Of a stretch of DNA of 64,000 bases, positions 44,753 through 52,993 are shown piece after piece. Numbering within the stretch: the first letter of the stretch is position 1; each line of letters starts with the position of its first letter. The notes below the pieces were generated by a model. The model did no database searches. It saw nothing but the letters and a program-made list of their open reading frames with translations, and was not told the origin of the DNA. Position numbers and translations under genes: made by a program. The stretch is from an uncultured Bacteriovorax sp. (GTDB taxonomy: Bacteria; Bdellovibrionota; Bacteriovoracia; Bacteriovoracales; Bacteriovoracaceae), in NCBI GenBank assembly GCA_946481315.1, contig CAMLMH010000001.1:620001-684000 (forward strand), read 5' to 3'.

Positions 44753-46855
44753 ATGCAAAACTTATCTCTGAAAGCAAAAATCTGGACTATATTCGCCCCG
44801 CTCATTTTACTAAGCTTTGTTCTTGGTGGAATGCTCCTGATGGAAATGAATCAGGACAAAAATGATGCTCTGGCAGTCATTGATAGCGCCAATGCTCAGC
44901 AGGTTCTTTCAGAAACCATTCATGAGGTTCAACGTGAAAGAGGGATGTCCAGTCTCTTTCTGAACAAAAAGATCACTCTGGAGGAACTAAACGGACAAAG
45001 AAAGAAGGTCGACGAACTGTTAGAACAGTTTGTTAAAAAAGTAGAACCAGTTTCTTTCACGAATAAAGAAGCTCAGTTGCAAAAAATAAAAACTGGAGTC
45101 GATGAAATACGTGCTGCTGTCTCAGCAGGAACCAGTGTGCCGGAAGTCATTGGTCTTTTTAATAAGGCCATTTCCCATTTTATACAACTAGAAGTTGATC
45201 TATTTGAGCAGGCCCACTTTAAAGGTTACGAGTCGCGTTTTACCAGTCTGACATTATTTGAAGAATCCAAAGAAAACATGGGGCGCCTGAGAGCGGCTTT
45301 GAATGCTGCTTTTGCCGGCAATGTAAAAAAAGAACAATCTGACCGGGAAGCTTATTTTAAGTATCTTACGGCGATTTCTATAAACCTGGAATCGACGGGA
45401 CTGAACATTTCAAATGACAGCCGGAAAAGAGTCAGCGATATTTTAAATTCCACTGAATGGAAGAGTGTGCTTGATGCTTTCAATACATTTTCTGAAAAAT
45501 ATACGACAGGAGAGTATGGAATTGATGCTCCTCAGTTTGCTAAAAATATCACCAGTCGTATTGATGCTGTCTTTCTGATTATCAAGGCTGAACAGGATGC
45601 AAACATGCAGGAACTGGCAACAGCCGCTGATGCCAGTAGACGAAGCTTTTTCGTACTTTCAATTATAATGGCCGTGGCACTGGCCTCAATAACCTTCCTG
45701 GCACTTAGAACAATGAACCGTTTAGTTACACAGTTTCGTTCCCTGGGAACAACTTTAGGATCAGCAAGCGATAAAGTGAGTTCGGCTTCTCAGCAGATAG
45801 CTTCTTCATCCGAACAACTTTCATCTGCTACCAGCCAGCAGGCAGCATCCCTGCAGGAGACTTCATCATCTATTGAAGAAATCAGCTCAATGATCAATGC
45901 CAATACTGAAAATGCCAGACAATCTAGTATTGTTTCTGAGCAGAGCTTAAAAACAGCTGAGCGTGGAAAAGAGGTTGTCGATCATATGCTTAAAGCGATC
46001 GACGATATTAATAAAAGTAATACCGGCATTATGAATCAAATTGATGAAACAAACAAAGAAATCGAAAATATTGTCCGGATTATAACTGAAATTGGAACTA
46101 AGACTAAAGTTATTAATGATATCGTTTTCCAGACAAAGTTACTTTCGTTCAATGCTTCAGTTGAAGCAGCTCGCGCCGGTGAACAGGGGAAAGGTTTTGC
46201 CGTTGTAGCTGAAGAGGTCGGAAATCTTGCTTCAATGAGTGGTGCTGCCGCGCTGGAAATAAGTAATATGCTGGACCATAGTGTGAAGACAGTAGAAACA
46301 ATTGTTAAAGAATCCAAAGAAAAAATTGGTAAATTGATTTTAACTGGAAAAGAAAAAGTAGAAGTTGGTAATAGTGTCGCTCATGAATGTGAATCTGTTT
46401 TAAATGAAATTGTTAATTCAGTGGCCAGCGTTTCTAAAATGGTTACAGAAATTTCATGTGCCAGTCAGGAACAGGCTCAGGGGGTAATGGAAATTACTAA
46501 GGCCATTGGTCAGTTGGATCAGGTTACTCAGCAAAATACGGCCAGCGCCGGAGAATCTGCTAATGCTGCCGGAACTTTATCAGTACAGGCCGTAGAACTA
46601 AACTCACTGGTTGAATCTCTGGTTCAGACAATTAATGGCGGAACTGTTGTAAAAACACAAAAGGTTCAGGCAAGCAAAGTGCTCACTCATGAAAAGTTCT
46701 CTTCTCCAGCCAGATCAATAAAAACAGAAATTAAAAAAGTTGAGAGCAAAAAGACTGTACCTAAAAATACAGAGATTAGAAAAAGTGAAAAACTGGCCGC
46801 TGTTGCCAATGGATCAATTCCATCTGCAGACGACAGCCGCTTTATCGATGTCTAA
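44753..46855 (+). CDS. Methyl-accepting chemotaxis protein with NIT sensor
   Basis: 700 residues. TM1 at about 10-32 and TM2 at about 297-318 frame a periplasmic all-helical sensor that reads like a NIT domain (nitrate/nitrite sensing): VLSETIHEVQRERGMSSLFL near residue 52. The cytoplasmic part is a long coiled coil with the MCP tip LSFNASVEAARAGEQGKGFAVVAEEV (read in two halves around residue 467). A clear HAMP domain is not seen, though the 318-360 region may substitute. The C-terminal 60 residues are Lys/Ser-rich and disordered, with no CheR-binding pentapeptide. No other chemotaxis genes are nearby. Confidence 0.88.
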   Translation: MQNLSLKAKIWTIFAPLILLSFVLGGMLLMEMNQDKNDALAVIDSANAQQVLSETIHEVQRERGMSSLFLNKKITLEELNGQRKKVDELLEQFVKKVEPVSFTNKEAQLQKIKTGVDEIRAAVSAGTSVPEVIGLFNKAISHFIQLEVDLFEQAHFKGYESRFTSLTLFEESKENMGRLRAALNAAFAGNVKKEQSDREAYFKYLTAISINLESTGLNISNDSRKRVSDILNSTEWKSVLDAFNTFSEKYTTGEYGIDAPQFAKNITSRIDAVFLIIKAEQDANMQELATAADASRRSFFVLSIIMAVALASITFLALRTMNRLVTQFRSLGTTLGSASDKVSSASQQIASSSEQLSSATSQQAASLQETSSSIEEISSMINANTENARQSSIVSEQSLKTAERGKEVVDHMLKAIDDINKSNTGIMNQIDETNKEIENIVRIITEIGTKTKVINDIVFQTKLLSFNASVEAARAGEQGKGFAVVAEEVGNLASMSGAAALEISNMLDHSVKTVETIVKESKEKIGKLILTGKEKVEVGNSVAHECESVLNEIVNSVASVSKMVTEISCASQEQAQGVMEITKAIGQLDQVTQQNTASAGESANAAGTLSVQAVELNSLVESLVQTINGGTVVKTQKVQASKVLTHEKFSSPARSIKTEIKKVESKKTVPKNTEIRKSEKLAAVANGSIPSADDSRFIDV

Positions 46856-46857
46856 AA

Positions 46858-47739
46858 CTAGCAAATATTACGGGCAAAAGAGTATATACCAGCTGGCAGA
46901 ATTCTTTCATCATGGGAGTGTTTCACTCCCAGCTCTCCAATAGTAATTTCTTTTTTGGACTTGTGATCGTTCATAATATTCCGAAGAGCTTCCTGTTGAA
47001 CTCCGTGAGTGTGGGAAGATAAAAAGAAAAAACTTTTCTCCCGAGTCAGAACATTGAAACAATCGCTGATAAGTTCATGAATCATCTGGTCGAACTCCCA
47101 GACTTCTTTATTGGCCCCATGTCCCCAGCTTGGTGGATCGGCCAGAATTCCGTCATATTTAAAACCCTTTCGCAGCGAATGCTTTATAAAGGCACGCACA
47201 TCTTCCTGAACGAACTTAATTTTTTTTAAATCAAGCTTTGATGCTTCAGCATTTTCTTTACCCCAGCTCAATACACCCCGTGAGCTATCCACATGAAACA
47301 CTTCTGCTCCACAAGAAGCAACGGCTAAGCTCGCGCAACCTGTATAACCGAAAAGATTAAGAAATTTTAAGGGACGCTTTAATTCTTTTTCCAGCGAATG
47401 AGTCTCTTGCATTAATGTCTGCCATACAGCGGCCTGTTCAAAAAAAACTCCACAATGCCCGAATGAGGTAAATTTTATTTTGAATTTTAATTTTTCCCAT
47501 TCGATCAGCAGATCTTGTGGTTCTTTATCCGATTTATGTTTCCAGGTACCGCCACCATCATTCTTCCTGATACAAACTGAAGTCGCTTTTTTCCATTCGC
47601 TCTCCTGCAGCCGTGGGGCCCAGATCGCCTGAGGGGAAGGACGCTCTACAGTAACACCAGAGATAATCTCCAGCTTTTTTCCAAAACCTGAATCCAGTAA
47701 TTGATAGCCCGGGATGTTTTCTGACACTAAATTTCTCAT
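46858..47739 (-). CDS. RlmI/RlmK-like rRNA methyltransferase
   Basis: About 293 residues, class I SAM-dependent methyltransferase. The SAM site is LNLFGYTGCASLAVASCGAEV, the second acidic position is in HVDSS, and the catalytic motif is ADPPSWG. These, with QAIWAPRLQESEW and the GVFFEQ region, fit the COG1092 group that methylates C5 or N2 of 23S rRNA. The PUA domain found at the N-terminus of RlmI is not present, so the substrate is open. No clear Shine-Dalgarno; the ATG at 47739 fits the family start better than the one at 47778. It meets the MCP gene with a 2-base gap. Confidence 0.75.
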   Translation of the reverse strand: MRNLVSENIPGYQLLDSGFGKKLEIISGVTVERPSPQAIWAPRLQESEWKKATSVCIRKNDGGGTWKHKSDKEPQDLLIEWEKLKFKIKFTSFGHCGVFFEQAAVWQTLMQETHSLEKELKRPLKFLNLFGYTGCASLAVASCGAEVFHVDSSRGVLSWGKENAEASKLDLKKIKFVQEDVRAFIKHSLRKGFKYDGILADPPSWGHGANKEVWEFDQMIHELISDCFNVLTREKSFFFLSSHTHGVQQEALRNIMNDHKSKKEITIGELGVKHSHDERILPAGIYSFARNIC

Positions 47740-47846
47740 GCAGTTTTCATATCTTAAGCTGCTCTTTCTGTCCAGCATCTATGTAATGCAGTCATTGTTA
47801 AGTCTTGCATTTGACTCTCAAGCATGGCGGTTTTTAGAATCAACTC

Positions 47847-48326
47847 ATGAAAACGCTGGTCATGCTTTTTATTCTTATCATACCTGTTTGTGGATACACA
47901 CAGGAGCTTTTCACACCTGATCTGGTCGCTCAAGCAGAAGCAGCCGCTTCAACAGAGGCTCACCGGGTCCTGGAAACTTCCCGCACCATGATCGATCGAA
48001 AAATTATAATTCGAGGAGCTTGCTGGGATTTTATTGATGAAGCCTTTCGCCGCGCTGGTTTTCCTGAGGAACGAAGAGAAACTGTTTTTAAAAGTACCAC
48101 ACAGGGTCCTTATGCAGAACCTCATCAAATAAAACCTGGAGACTGGCTTTATCTGATCAATCATGCGTACAACAACTTCGAACACAGCGGAATTTTTGTC
48201 GCCTGGACCAACAAAAAAAAGAAAGAAGCCCTGCTGATAAGCTACCACGGCGAAAATAAAAACCGTCCCGCCCGCTTTAAAACCTACATTTTAAAAAGTG
48301 TTTATAATATCATTCGTCCCCGCTGA
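47847..48326 (+). CDS. Exported NlpC/P60-like (papain-fold) protein
   Basis: 159 residues with a signal peptide (MKTLVMLFILIIPVCGYTQ). The pattern RGACWDFIDEAFRRAG holds a Cys at the start of a helix, followed by KPGDWLYLINH and EHSGIFVAW with a His, then SYHGENKN. This is the Cys-His order of NlpC/P60 and CHAP peptidoglycan peptidases/amidases. The third polar residue is not certain. It would act in the periplasm or be secreted. sodC follows 24 bases later and may share its transcript. Confidence 0.65.
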   Translation: MKTLVMLFILIIPVCGYTQELFTPDLVAQAEAAASTEAHRVLETSRTMIDRKIIIRGACWDFIDEAFRRAGFPEERRETVFKSTTQGPYAEPHQIKPGDWLYLINHAYNNFEHSGIFVAWTNKKKKEALLISYHGENKNRPARFKTYILKSVYNIIRPR

Positions 48327-48350
48327 GCTCATTTTCAAGGAGAAAGAAAA

Positions 48351-48863
48351 ATGAACAGATCAAAAACAATAACGTTGCTTATTTCGACATGTCTTTCGTT
48401 TACTGTGTATGCTGCAAAAGAAAAATCGGCAAGGGCTGAACTCGAATCACCATCAATAAAAGAAATCAAAGGAACACTGGAGTTAAAAGAGACAGCGAAA
48501 GGTCTTAAACTCACAGCAAATGTAACCGGATTAAAGCCAGGTGCGGTTCACGGCTTTCATGTTCATGAAGGATCAGAATGCAAAGGGCCTGACTTTAAAT
48601 CGGCGGGGGGACATTTTAATCCCACGAAACAGGATCACAATTCGCCAGCTGCCGAACAAAAACATGCTGGTGACATGGGCAATCTCGTGGCCAATAAAGA
48701 AGGGATGGCAAAAACAGAAGTCATGATTCCGAAAGACATGAAAGTGGATTTAAATTCTTATGTTGGAAAGGCAGTTATTCTTCATGCCAAAGCAGATGAT
48801 TTAACTTCTCAGCCATCTGGAGATGCAGGGGATCGGATCGCCTGTGGTATTATCAAGCAATAA
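48351..48863 (+). CDS. sodC: Cu/Zn superoxide dismutase, exported
   Basis: 170 residues with a signal peptide (ending near TVYAAKE). Metal ligands are in place: GFHVHEGSE, GGHFNPTKQDH, HAGDMGN and, near the end, VILHAKADD with GDAGDRIACG (disulfide Cys and active-site Arg). It converts periplasmic superoxide to peroxide and oxygen. AAGGAG stands ahead of the start. A hairpin overlapping the stop codon follows. Confidence 0.94.
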   Translation: MNRSKTITLLISTCLSFTVYAAKEKSARAELESPSIKEIKGTLELKETAKGLKLTANVTGLKPGAVHGFHVHEGSECKGPDFKSAGGHFNPTKQDHNSPAAEQKHAGDMGNLVANKEGMAKTEVMIPKDMKVDLNSYVGKAVILHAKADDLTSQPSGDAGDRIACGIIKQ

Positions 48864-48888
48864 CAAGGGCCCCTTATGGGCCCCTTGT
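48863..48888. terminator. Hairpin terminator after sodC
   Basis: Stem of 11 positions ACAAGGGCCCC / GGGCCCCTTGT around a TTAT loop with one central C-C mismatch. The T tail is weak in both directions. It separates sodC from a convergent gene. Confidence 0.65.
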
Positions 48889-48900
48889 CTCATAATAAAA

Positions 48901-49428
48901 TTATAAACCCAATATATCTAATAGTGAATTTCCTTTACGGCATTCATAGTTCCCGGCAAACACCACTTCTGTTTGTCCGCCTACACGTCTTCCTTCAGTG
49001 ATGTTCAGAGCAAGTGTAGGTCTTGTACTGCTGTTATTGTTTATGATGATTTCTTTTTTTGTATAAAACAACGGCAGCAATCCTCCATTCGTTACATAGT
49101 TTAGCTCTGTCACTTTTAAAACATCGCGCTCAAGAGAGACTTTTTTATGTGGAACTTGAACACTTAGATTATTATTGCCACGGATAACGAAATTTAGTGA
49201 TGAATTTGTATTTCCTTCTGGGTCTGTATACTCAGTGACACAAAGCTGGTCATGGTTTAAGTAAATCACGTTCCTTGAATCGTTAGATTCCGAGATCAAT
49301 TCGCAGTTAAGTACTCGCTGAATTTTCTTCGCCGGAATGTTCAGTCTTTTAAAATAACCTTCACACGAGGCTGCAGATAGATTCTGAGAAGCCATAAGAA
49401 TACTAAGCGTCAAAAGGGCTGATTTCAT
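48901..49428 (-). CDS. Small exported protein, unknown
   Basis: 175 residues with a signal peptide (MKSALLTLSILMASQNLSAAS). The mature part is beta-rich with four cysteines (positions about 22, 42, 63 and 166) and an Asn-rich stretch (IIINNNSSTRP). No family recognised. It is monocistronic. Confidence 0.6.
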   Translation of the reverse strand: MKSALLTLSILMASQNLSAASCEGYFKRLNIPAKKIQRVLNCELISESNDSRNVIYLNHDQLCVTEYTDPEGNTNSSLNFVIRGNNNLSVQVPHKKVSLERDVLKVTELNYVTNGGLLPLFYTKKEIIINNNSSTRPTLALNITEGRRVGGQTEVVFAGNYECRKGNSLLDILGL

Positions 49429-49521
49429 AAAAACCTCGGTTAAAATCGTCTGTTATGAGCTAACAACTAGCATTTTCAGGAATTTTTTCAACCAACCTTG
49501 TAAAAAGTGTACGCTTAGGGC

Positions 49522-49550
49522 TTTAACTCTCGGAATTTTGTGGCTAAAAT
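49522..49550 (+). promoter_or_regulatory. Promoter for tRNA-Arg
   Basis: TTTAAC (49522-49527) and TAAAAT (49545-49550) with a 17-base spacer, about 30 bases ahead of the tRNA. Confidence 0.45.
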
Positions 49551-49580
49551 TAGCTGGTCTAATTTCTCCATTATCCATGC

Positions 49581-49657
49581 GCACCTTTAGCTCAGCTGGA
49601 TAGAGTAGCTGGCTTCGAACCAGTTGGTCGGGGGTTCGAATCCCTCAGGGTGCGCCA
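49581..49657 (+). tRNA. tRNA-Arg (anticodon TCG)
   Basis: 77 bases with CCA encoded. The cloverleaf pairs: acceptor GCACCTT with AGGGTGC (one G-T), D-stem GCTC with GAGT, anticodon stem GCTGG with CCAGT around loop CTTCGAA (anticodon TCG), T-stem GGGGG with CCCTC around TTCGAAT. Discriminator base G. It reads CGA codons. The DJ-1/PfpI gene starts 67 bases later with no terminator between. Confidence 0.92.
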
Positions 49658-49724
49658 TCTTTTAAAAAAATTAACAGGCACAAACATTGCTCTTCAAACC
49701 TTGAATATTTTCAAGGAGAAAATT

Positions 49725-50489
49725 ATGGAGCAGACAAAAAAGGTTTTAATCGTCGCCACCAGCGTTGGAGAATATCAAAAGACCGGAATTCGGACAGGTC
49801 TTTGGCTTTCAGAGCTCACCCATTTTTATGATGTGGTTGAAAAGGCCGGTTTTAAAATGGATATCGCTTCAACAGAAGGGGGATTCGTGCCTCTTGATCC
49901 TGCCAGTTTGCTTTTGACGGAAGTGGCCGGAAATGTCGGATACAAAAATTCCATAGCCCGCAGATATGAAGACAGAAAATTTATGGATCATTTGTCCAAT
50001 TCCATTAAGCTCAGCGAAGAAATTAGTGCAGATGATTATGATGCCATATATCTCGCTGGTGGACATGGAACTATGTTCGATTTTAAAGACAATGAGGTTT
50101 TACAAAGATTAGTGGCAGAGTTTTATGAAACAGGAAAAGTAGTGTCTGCTGTCTGTCACGGCCCATGCGGATTTTTGGATGTTAAGCTTTCTGATGGTAA
50201 TTTTTTGGTCACCGGCAAGAAGCTGACAGCTTTCTCCTGGATGGAAGAGGAGCTTGCTAAGAGAGACAAAGCCGTTCCGTATAATCTGGAAGAAGAACTT
50301 AAAAAAAGAGGCGCTCAATATTCAAAGGCCATGATTCCGCAGACAGCTCATATTGTAGAGGATGATCTTCTTATCACCGGTGAAAATCCTGCCAGCGCTT
50401 TAGGAGTGGGAGAAGCAGTTGTAAAACGTATCAAAAAACTGACTATACCGTTAAAGAAAGCAGAAGCCCGACATCAGCCAACACTCTGA
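49725..50489 (+). CDS. DJ-1/PfpI-family protein (type 1 glutamine amidotransferase-like)
   Basis: 254 residues from the ATG behind AAGGAGAAAATT. The fold's nucleophile elbow is AVCHGPCGF with the Cys, and the Glu of the Glu-Cys pair is near the start of the domain (SELTHFYD). The length and the VPLDPAS insert resemble the Hsp31/HchA-like branch, in which members act as glyoxalase III or chaperone. No signal peptide. It may be read through from the tRNA promoter. Confidence 0.8.
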   Translation: MEQTKKVLIVATSVGEYQKTGIRTGLWLSELTHFYDVVEKAGFKMDIASTEGGFVPLDPASLLLTEVAGNVGYKNSIARRYEDRKFMDHLSNSIKLSEEISADDYDAIYLAGGHGTMFDFKDNEVLQRLVAEFYETGKVVSAVCHGPCGFLDVKLSDGNFLVTGKKLTAFSWMEEELAKRDKAVPYNLEEELKKRGAQYSKAMIPQTAHIVEDDLLITGENPASALGVGEAVVKRIKKLTIPLKKAEARHQPTL

Positions 50490-50525
50490 TAAGCGGTCTA
50501 TTGCCCCTTTTTTTGAAAAAGACTT

Positions 50526-50578
50526 TTGACCACAACTTTGATTGCGGATATATAATGTCCATAATAGTATTACGGACA
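50526..50578 (+). promoter_or_regulatory. Promoter with palindromic operator for the AhpD-Rrf2 pair
   Basis: A -35-like TTGACC (50526-50531) and a TATAAT (50551-50556, spacer 19) are followed by an inverted repeat TGTCC-N13-GGACA (50556-50578) that overlaps the end of the -10 and the transcript start. It suits a dimeric Rrf2-type regulator, whose gene is the second of the operon, so autoregulation is likely. Confidence 0.6.
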
Positions 50579-50603
50579 AAATATGTCCTCAATTGGAGTT
50601 GTT

Positions 50604-51077
50604 ATGCAAAGACTAAATTATTACCAGTTATTTCCTGAAGCTTTCCGCAAATTTATGGAAATTGAAGAGCTCATCAAAAAAAGTTCCATCGATAAAAAAC
50701 TTATTCATCTGGTAAAAATGCGTGCTTCCCAGTTAAATGGGTGTGCATTCTGCATTGATATGCATGCAAAAGAAGCCAAAATCGACGGAGAAAAAGAAAT
50801 AAGACTGTATCATCTGAGTGCGTGGGAAGAGTCCCCACTTTTTTCAGCATCTGAAAAGGCTGCATTAATGTGGACAGAAGCCGTCACAAAATTAAATAAT
50901 AAAGCTAATACTGATAGTGTTTACGGAAAAGTCCGGGAATATTATTCAGAAAAAGAATTAACTGAACTCACAGTTATAATCGCCATGATTAATCTTTGGA
51001 ACCGTTTTGCAGCTCCTTTTCATGCTGAGCCGGGCTCCATGGATAAAATGTTGGGTTTAGACAAAGCAGGTTTATGA
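50604..51077 (+). CDS. AhpD-like carboxymuconolactone decarboxylase-family protein
   Basis: 157 residues from the ATG behind TTGGAGTTGTT. The core motif is NGCAFCIDMHAKEA (C47-x-x-C50, H54), the redox site of the alkylhydroperoxidase AhpD core family. It acts as a peroxidase or protein reductant in oxidative or electrophile stress. It overlaps the Rrf2 regulator gene by four bases. Confidence 0.88.
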   Translation: MQRLNYYQLFPEAFRKFMEIEELIKKSSIDKKLIHLVKMRASQLNGCAFCIDMHAKEAKIDGEKEIRLYHLSAWEESPLFSASEKAALMWTEAVTKLNNKANTDSVYGKVREYYSEKELTELTVIIAMINLWNRFAAPFHAEPGSMDKMLGLDKAGL

Positions 51078-51556
51078 TATTAGGCAATCAGATTGAATGG
51101 GCCCTTCATTGCATGACTGTAATGGCAGGGCTCCCTGAAGGCGTTCAGGTTTCGGCTAAAGCCTTAGCCGAATTTCATGGCGTACCCAAAGAATATCTTT
51201 CAAAATCACTTCAATTGTTATCCCAGGCCGGATTAGTGCACTCAACTCCCGGAGCAAAAGGGGGATATAGTTTGTCGCGCTCTCCGGAGAAAATATCGTT
51301 CCTGGAAATCGTTGAGGCCATTGAAGGAAAAAAGAAAACTTTCAATTGCCAGGAGATTCGCAAAAATAATCCCTGTCTGGGGAAAAAAGACAAAAACTTT
51401 TCATCAGTTTGTGAAATTGCCGCCGTTATGTATGAAGCCGATGAGTCCTGGCGGCAAGTATTACGCAAGAAACATTTAAGCGACATTACATCTGCATTAG
51501 GGAATAAACTCACAAAAGAACAATCAGCCTCTATTAAGGCATGGTTTATGTCTTAA
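51074..51556 (+). CDS. Rrf2-family transcriptional regulator
   Basis: 160 residues. Winged helix-turn-helix (residues 1-75: GVPKEYLSKSLQLLSQAGLV and the GAKGGYSL wing). Three cysteines (C92, C101, C113) with the spacing of Fe-S-binding Rrf2 proteins such as IscR and NsrR suggest an Fe-S or thiol sensor. ATGA overlap with the AhpD-like gene; most likely represses its own operon through the TGTCC repeat, releasing it on oxidation or nitric oxide. Confidence 0.88.
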   Translation: MILGNQIEWALHCMTVMAGLPEGVQVSAKALAEFHGVPKEYLSKSLQLLSQAGLVHSTPGAKGGYSLSRSPEKISFLEIVEAIEGKKKTFNCQEIRKNNPCLGKKDKNFSSVCEIAAVMYEADESWRQVLRKKHLSDITSALGNKLTKEQSASIKAWFMS

Positions 51557-51574
51557 CTTACAAAAAAAGATGAA

Positions 51575-51771
51575 GTGGGTAGAAGGAACGGCGGGGAGTG
51601 GCCTTGGCCAGTTTCCCGCGCCGCTTTTAAAGTGAGGAGTGAGCAGACATTGAGCGTTCTTGGTGATTTTTAAATAAATCCGATCAATCACTTCCGGACT
51701 TCAGCGCTAGCCTGCTCACTTTGGTATTGGCCGGTGGACAACGAGATCAAGAGCCCACCAGCTGATCAGCT
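51575..51771. ncRNA. Candidate structured non-coding RNA (strand unknown)
   Basis: A GC-richer stretch of about 200 bases between the Rrf2 and hibernation-factor genes has no convincing gene but several helices: 51589-51597 with 51614-51623 (9 bp, one bulge) capped by TGGC/GCCA; 51638-51646 with 51712-51720 (9 bp, perfect); nested within it 51653-51658 with 51703-51708 and 51663-51668 with 51686-51691; 51731-51737 with 51755-51761, which competes with a closing pair 51575-51580 with 51753-51758; and a 12-bp palindrome 51760-51771. Wobble pairs favour neither strand overall. A run of seven A (51562-51568) would be a T tail for the minus strand. It does not match 6S, tmRNA, RNase P, SRP or c-di-GMP riboswitch consensus that I know. 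Confidence 0.5.
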
Positions 51772-51790
51772 ACTCTGGAAATAGTCGTCC

Positions 51791-52111
51791 TTATGCAACT
51801 AGATCCAGATCACTCTTACCGCGATGGAGACGATTAAGTTTCTCTTTCTTCTTTAACGCTTGTTTTTTTATTTTTGCCAATGCCAGATTAATGCTCTCGT
51901 ACATATTATCGGAACTTGCTTTCGCATGGTATTCCTTGTGGTGTGCCGAGAAATTAACTTCCGCAATGTGCACTCCGTTGTCGACGTGGCAAAACCATTT
52001 TAATGATCCTTTATCATCGAAGAATTTTGCGATTTTCTCCGATGCTTCGCCGATTTTCTGATCAAGAGCAGGAGTGTGTTCAAGGTGCAAAAAAGAACTA
52101 GAGATTTTCAT
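51791..52111 (-). CDS. Ribosome hibernation promoting factor (HPF/RaiA, short form)
   Basis: 106 residues. The S30AE fold pattern is complete: MKISSSFLHLEHTPALDQKI, then strands ending in HVDNGVHIAEVNFSAHHKEYHAKASSDNMYESI (read in parts) and helix two ALAKIKKQALKKKEK. Short length fits RaiA/short HPF, which occupies the 30S decoding region in resting cells. A short Arg/Lys/His tail follows. Relevant to dormancy or starvation of a cell. Confidence 0.85.
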   Translation of the reverse strand: MKISSSFLHLEHTPALDQKIGEASEKIAKFFDDKGSLKWFCHVDNGVHIAEVNFSAHHKEYHAKASSDNMYESINLALAKIKKQALKKKEKLNRLHRGKSDLDLVA

Positions 52112-52264
52112 AACGTTTCCTTGTTAGGAGGTCTGAACTGGCCTCTTGATAATGATTTTACGCCTGCACTTTTACTTAAAACATGATTAAGATTAGAACA
52201 ATATTAGATGTTAATTAGTTGTAATACTTAAGCAGAAACGTCGTCTAAAAGGAAACTCCTTGAA

Positions 52265-52993
52265 ATGAAAAAATTATCAGTTTTGTTACTTTTTTTTATT
52301 AGTTTAACTTTAAAGGCAGAGAGTACGACATTCATTCAATTAGAAGGGGCTTTAGTCTATCAGACGCGAAATGATCAGCGTATTCCCGGTATCGGAGGCA
52401 CCCAATTCGACCTGAGTGATTTTGATAAAGGCGCATTTGAATCACTGAGAATATATGCTGGAAAAATAATTAATAATCGACATGAATTTCGTGCACTCTA
52501 TGCTCCGCTATCGATTGATATTTCTGCAACACTTACTTCACCAGTGTTATTCAATCAACAGACTTTTAATTCCGGTAGGGCAGATGCTTATTATAAATTT
52601 AATTCATATCGACTGACGTATGCATATCATTTCGATTCTTTTGATGAATGGTTTCTTGCTGCAGGATTGACTGCTAAGATACGACATGCAGAAGTCCGGC
52701 TGTCACAGAACAATATTGTAGCCAGCAAAAAAAATACTGGTTTTGTACCACTCCTGAATTTTCAGGCATTGAAACCGATTAACGAAGACATAAATTTTCG
52801 TTTTGATTTTGATGGTCTGGCAGCTCCACAGGGCAGGGCCTTTGATATAGCCCTGTTAATAGAATACAAGTTACAAAAGCACTTCTCGGTTCTCGGAGGC
52901 TACCGAATGGTCGAAGGAGGAGCGGACAATAATGAAGTTTATAACTTCGCCTGGATTCATTATGCGACTGTCGGTCTTAGAGGCAATTTTTAA
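52265..52993 (+). CDS. Outer-membrane beta-barrel protein (OmpW-like size)
   Basis: 242 residues with a signal peptide (ending near LKAEST). Alternating strands rich in aromatic residues and a C-terminal aromatic residue (LRGNF) indicate an eight-stranded outer-membrane barrel. AAGGAAACTCCTTGAA precedes the ATG. The pore or ligand is unknown. Its stop overlaps the convergent rlmF gene by four bases. Confidence 0.7.
   Translation: MKKLSVLLLFFISLTLKAESTTFIQLEGALVYQTRNDQRIPGIGGTQFDLSDFDKGAFESLRIYAGKIINNRHEFRALYAPLSIDISATLTSPVLFNQQTFNSGRADAYYKFNSYRLTYAYHFDSFDEWFLAAGLTAKIRHAEVRLSQNNIVASKKNTGFVPLLNFQALKPINEDINFRFDFDGLAAPQGRAFDIALLIEYKLQKHFSVLGGYRMVEGGADNNEVYNFAWIHYATVGLRGNF

Noticed and set aside
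49579..49657. tRNA acceptor beginning two bases earlier (GCGCACC with GGTGCGC)
   Set aside because: That reading leaves no encoded CCA and shifts bases 8-9; the frame starting at 49581 gives a full cloverleaf with G73 and CCA.
51575..51771. Region as 6S RNA, SRP RNA, RNase P RNA, tmRNA or c-di-GMP riboswitch
   Set aside because: None of the signature bases or the single long bulged hairpin of 6S could be found, so it is reported only as an unnamed candidate.
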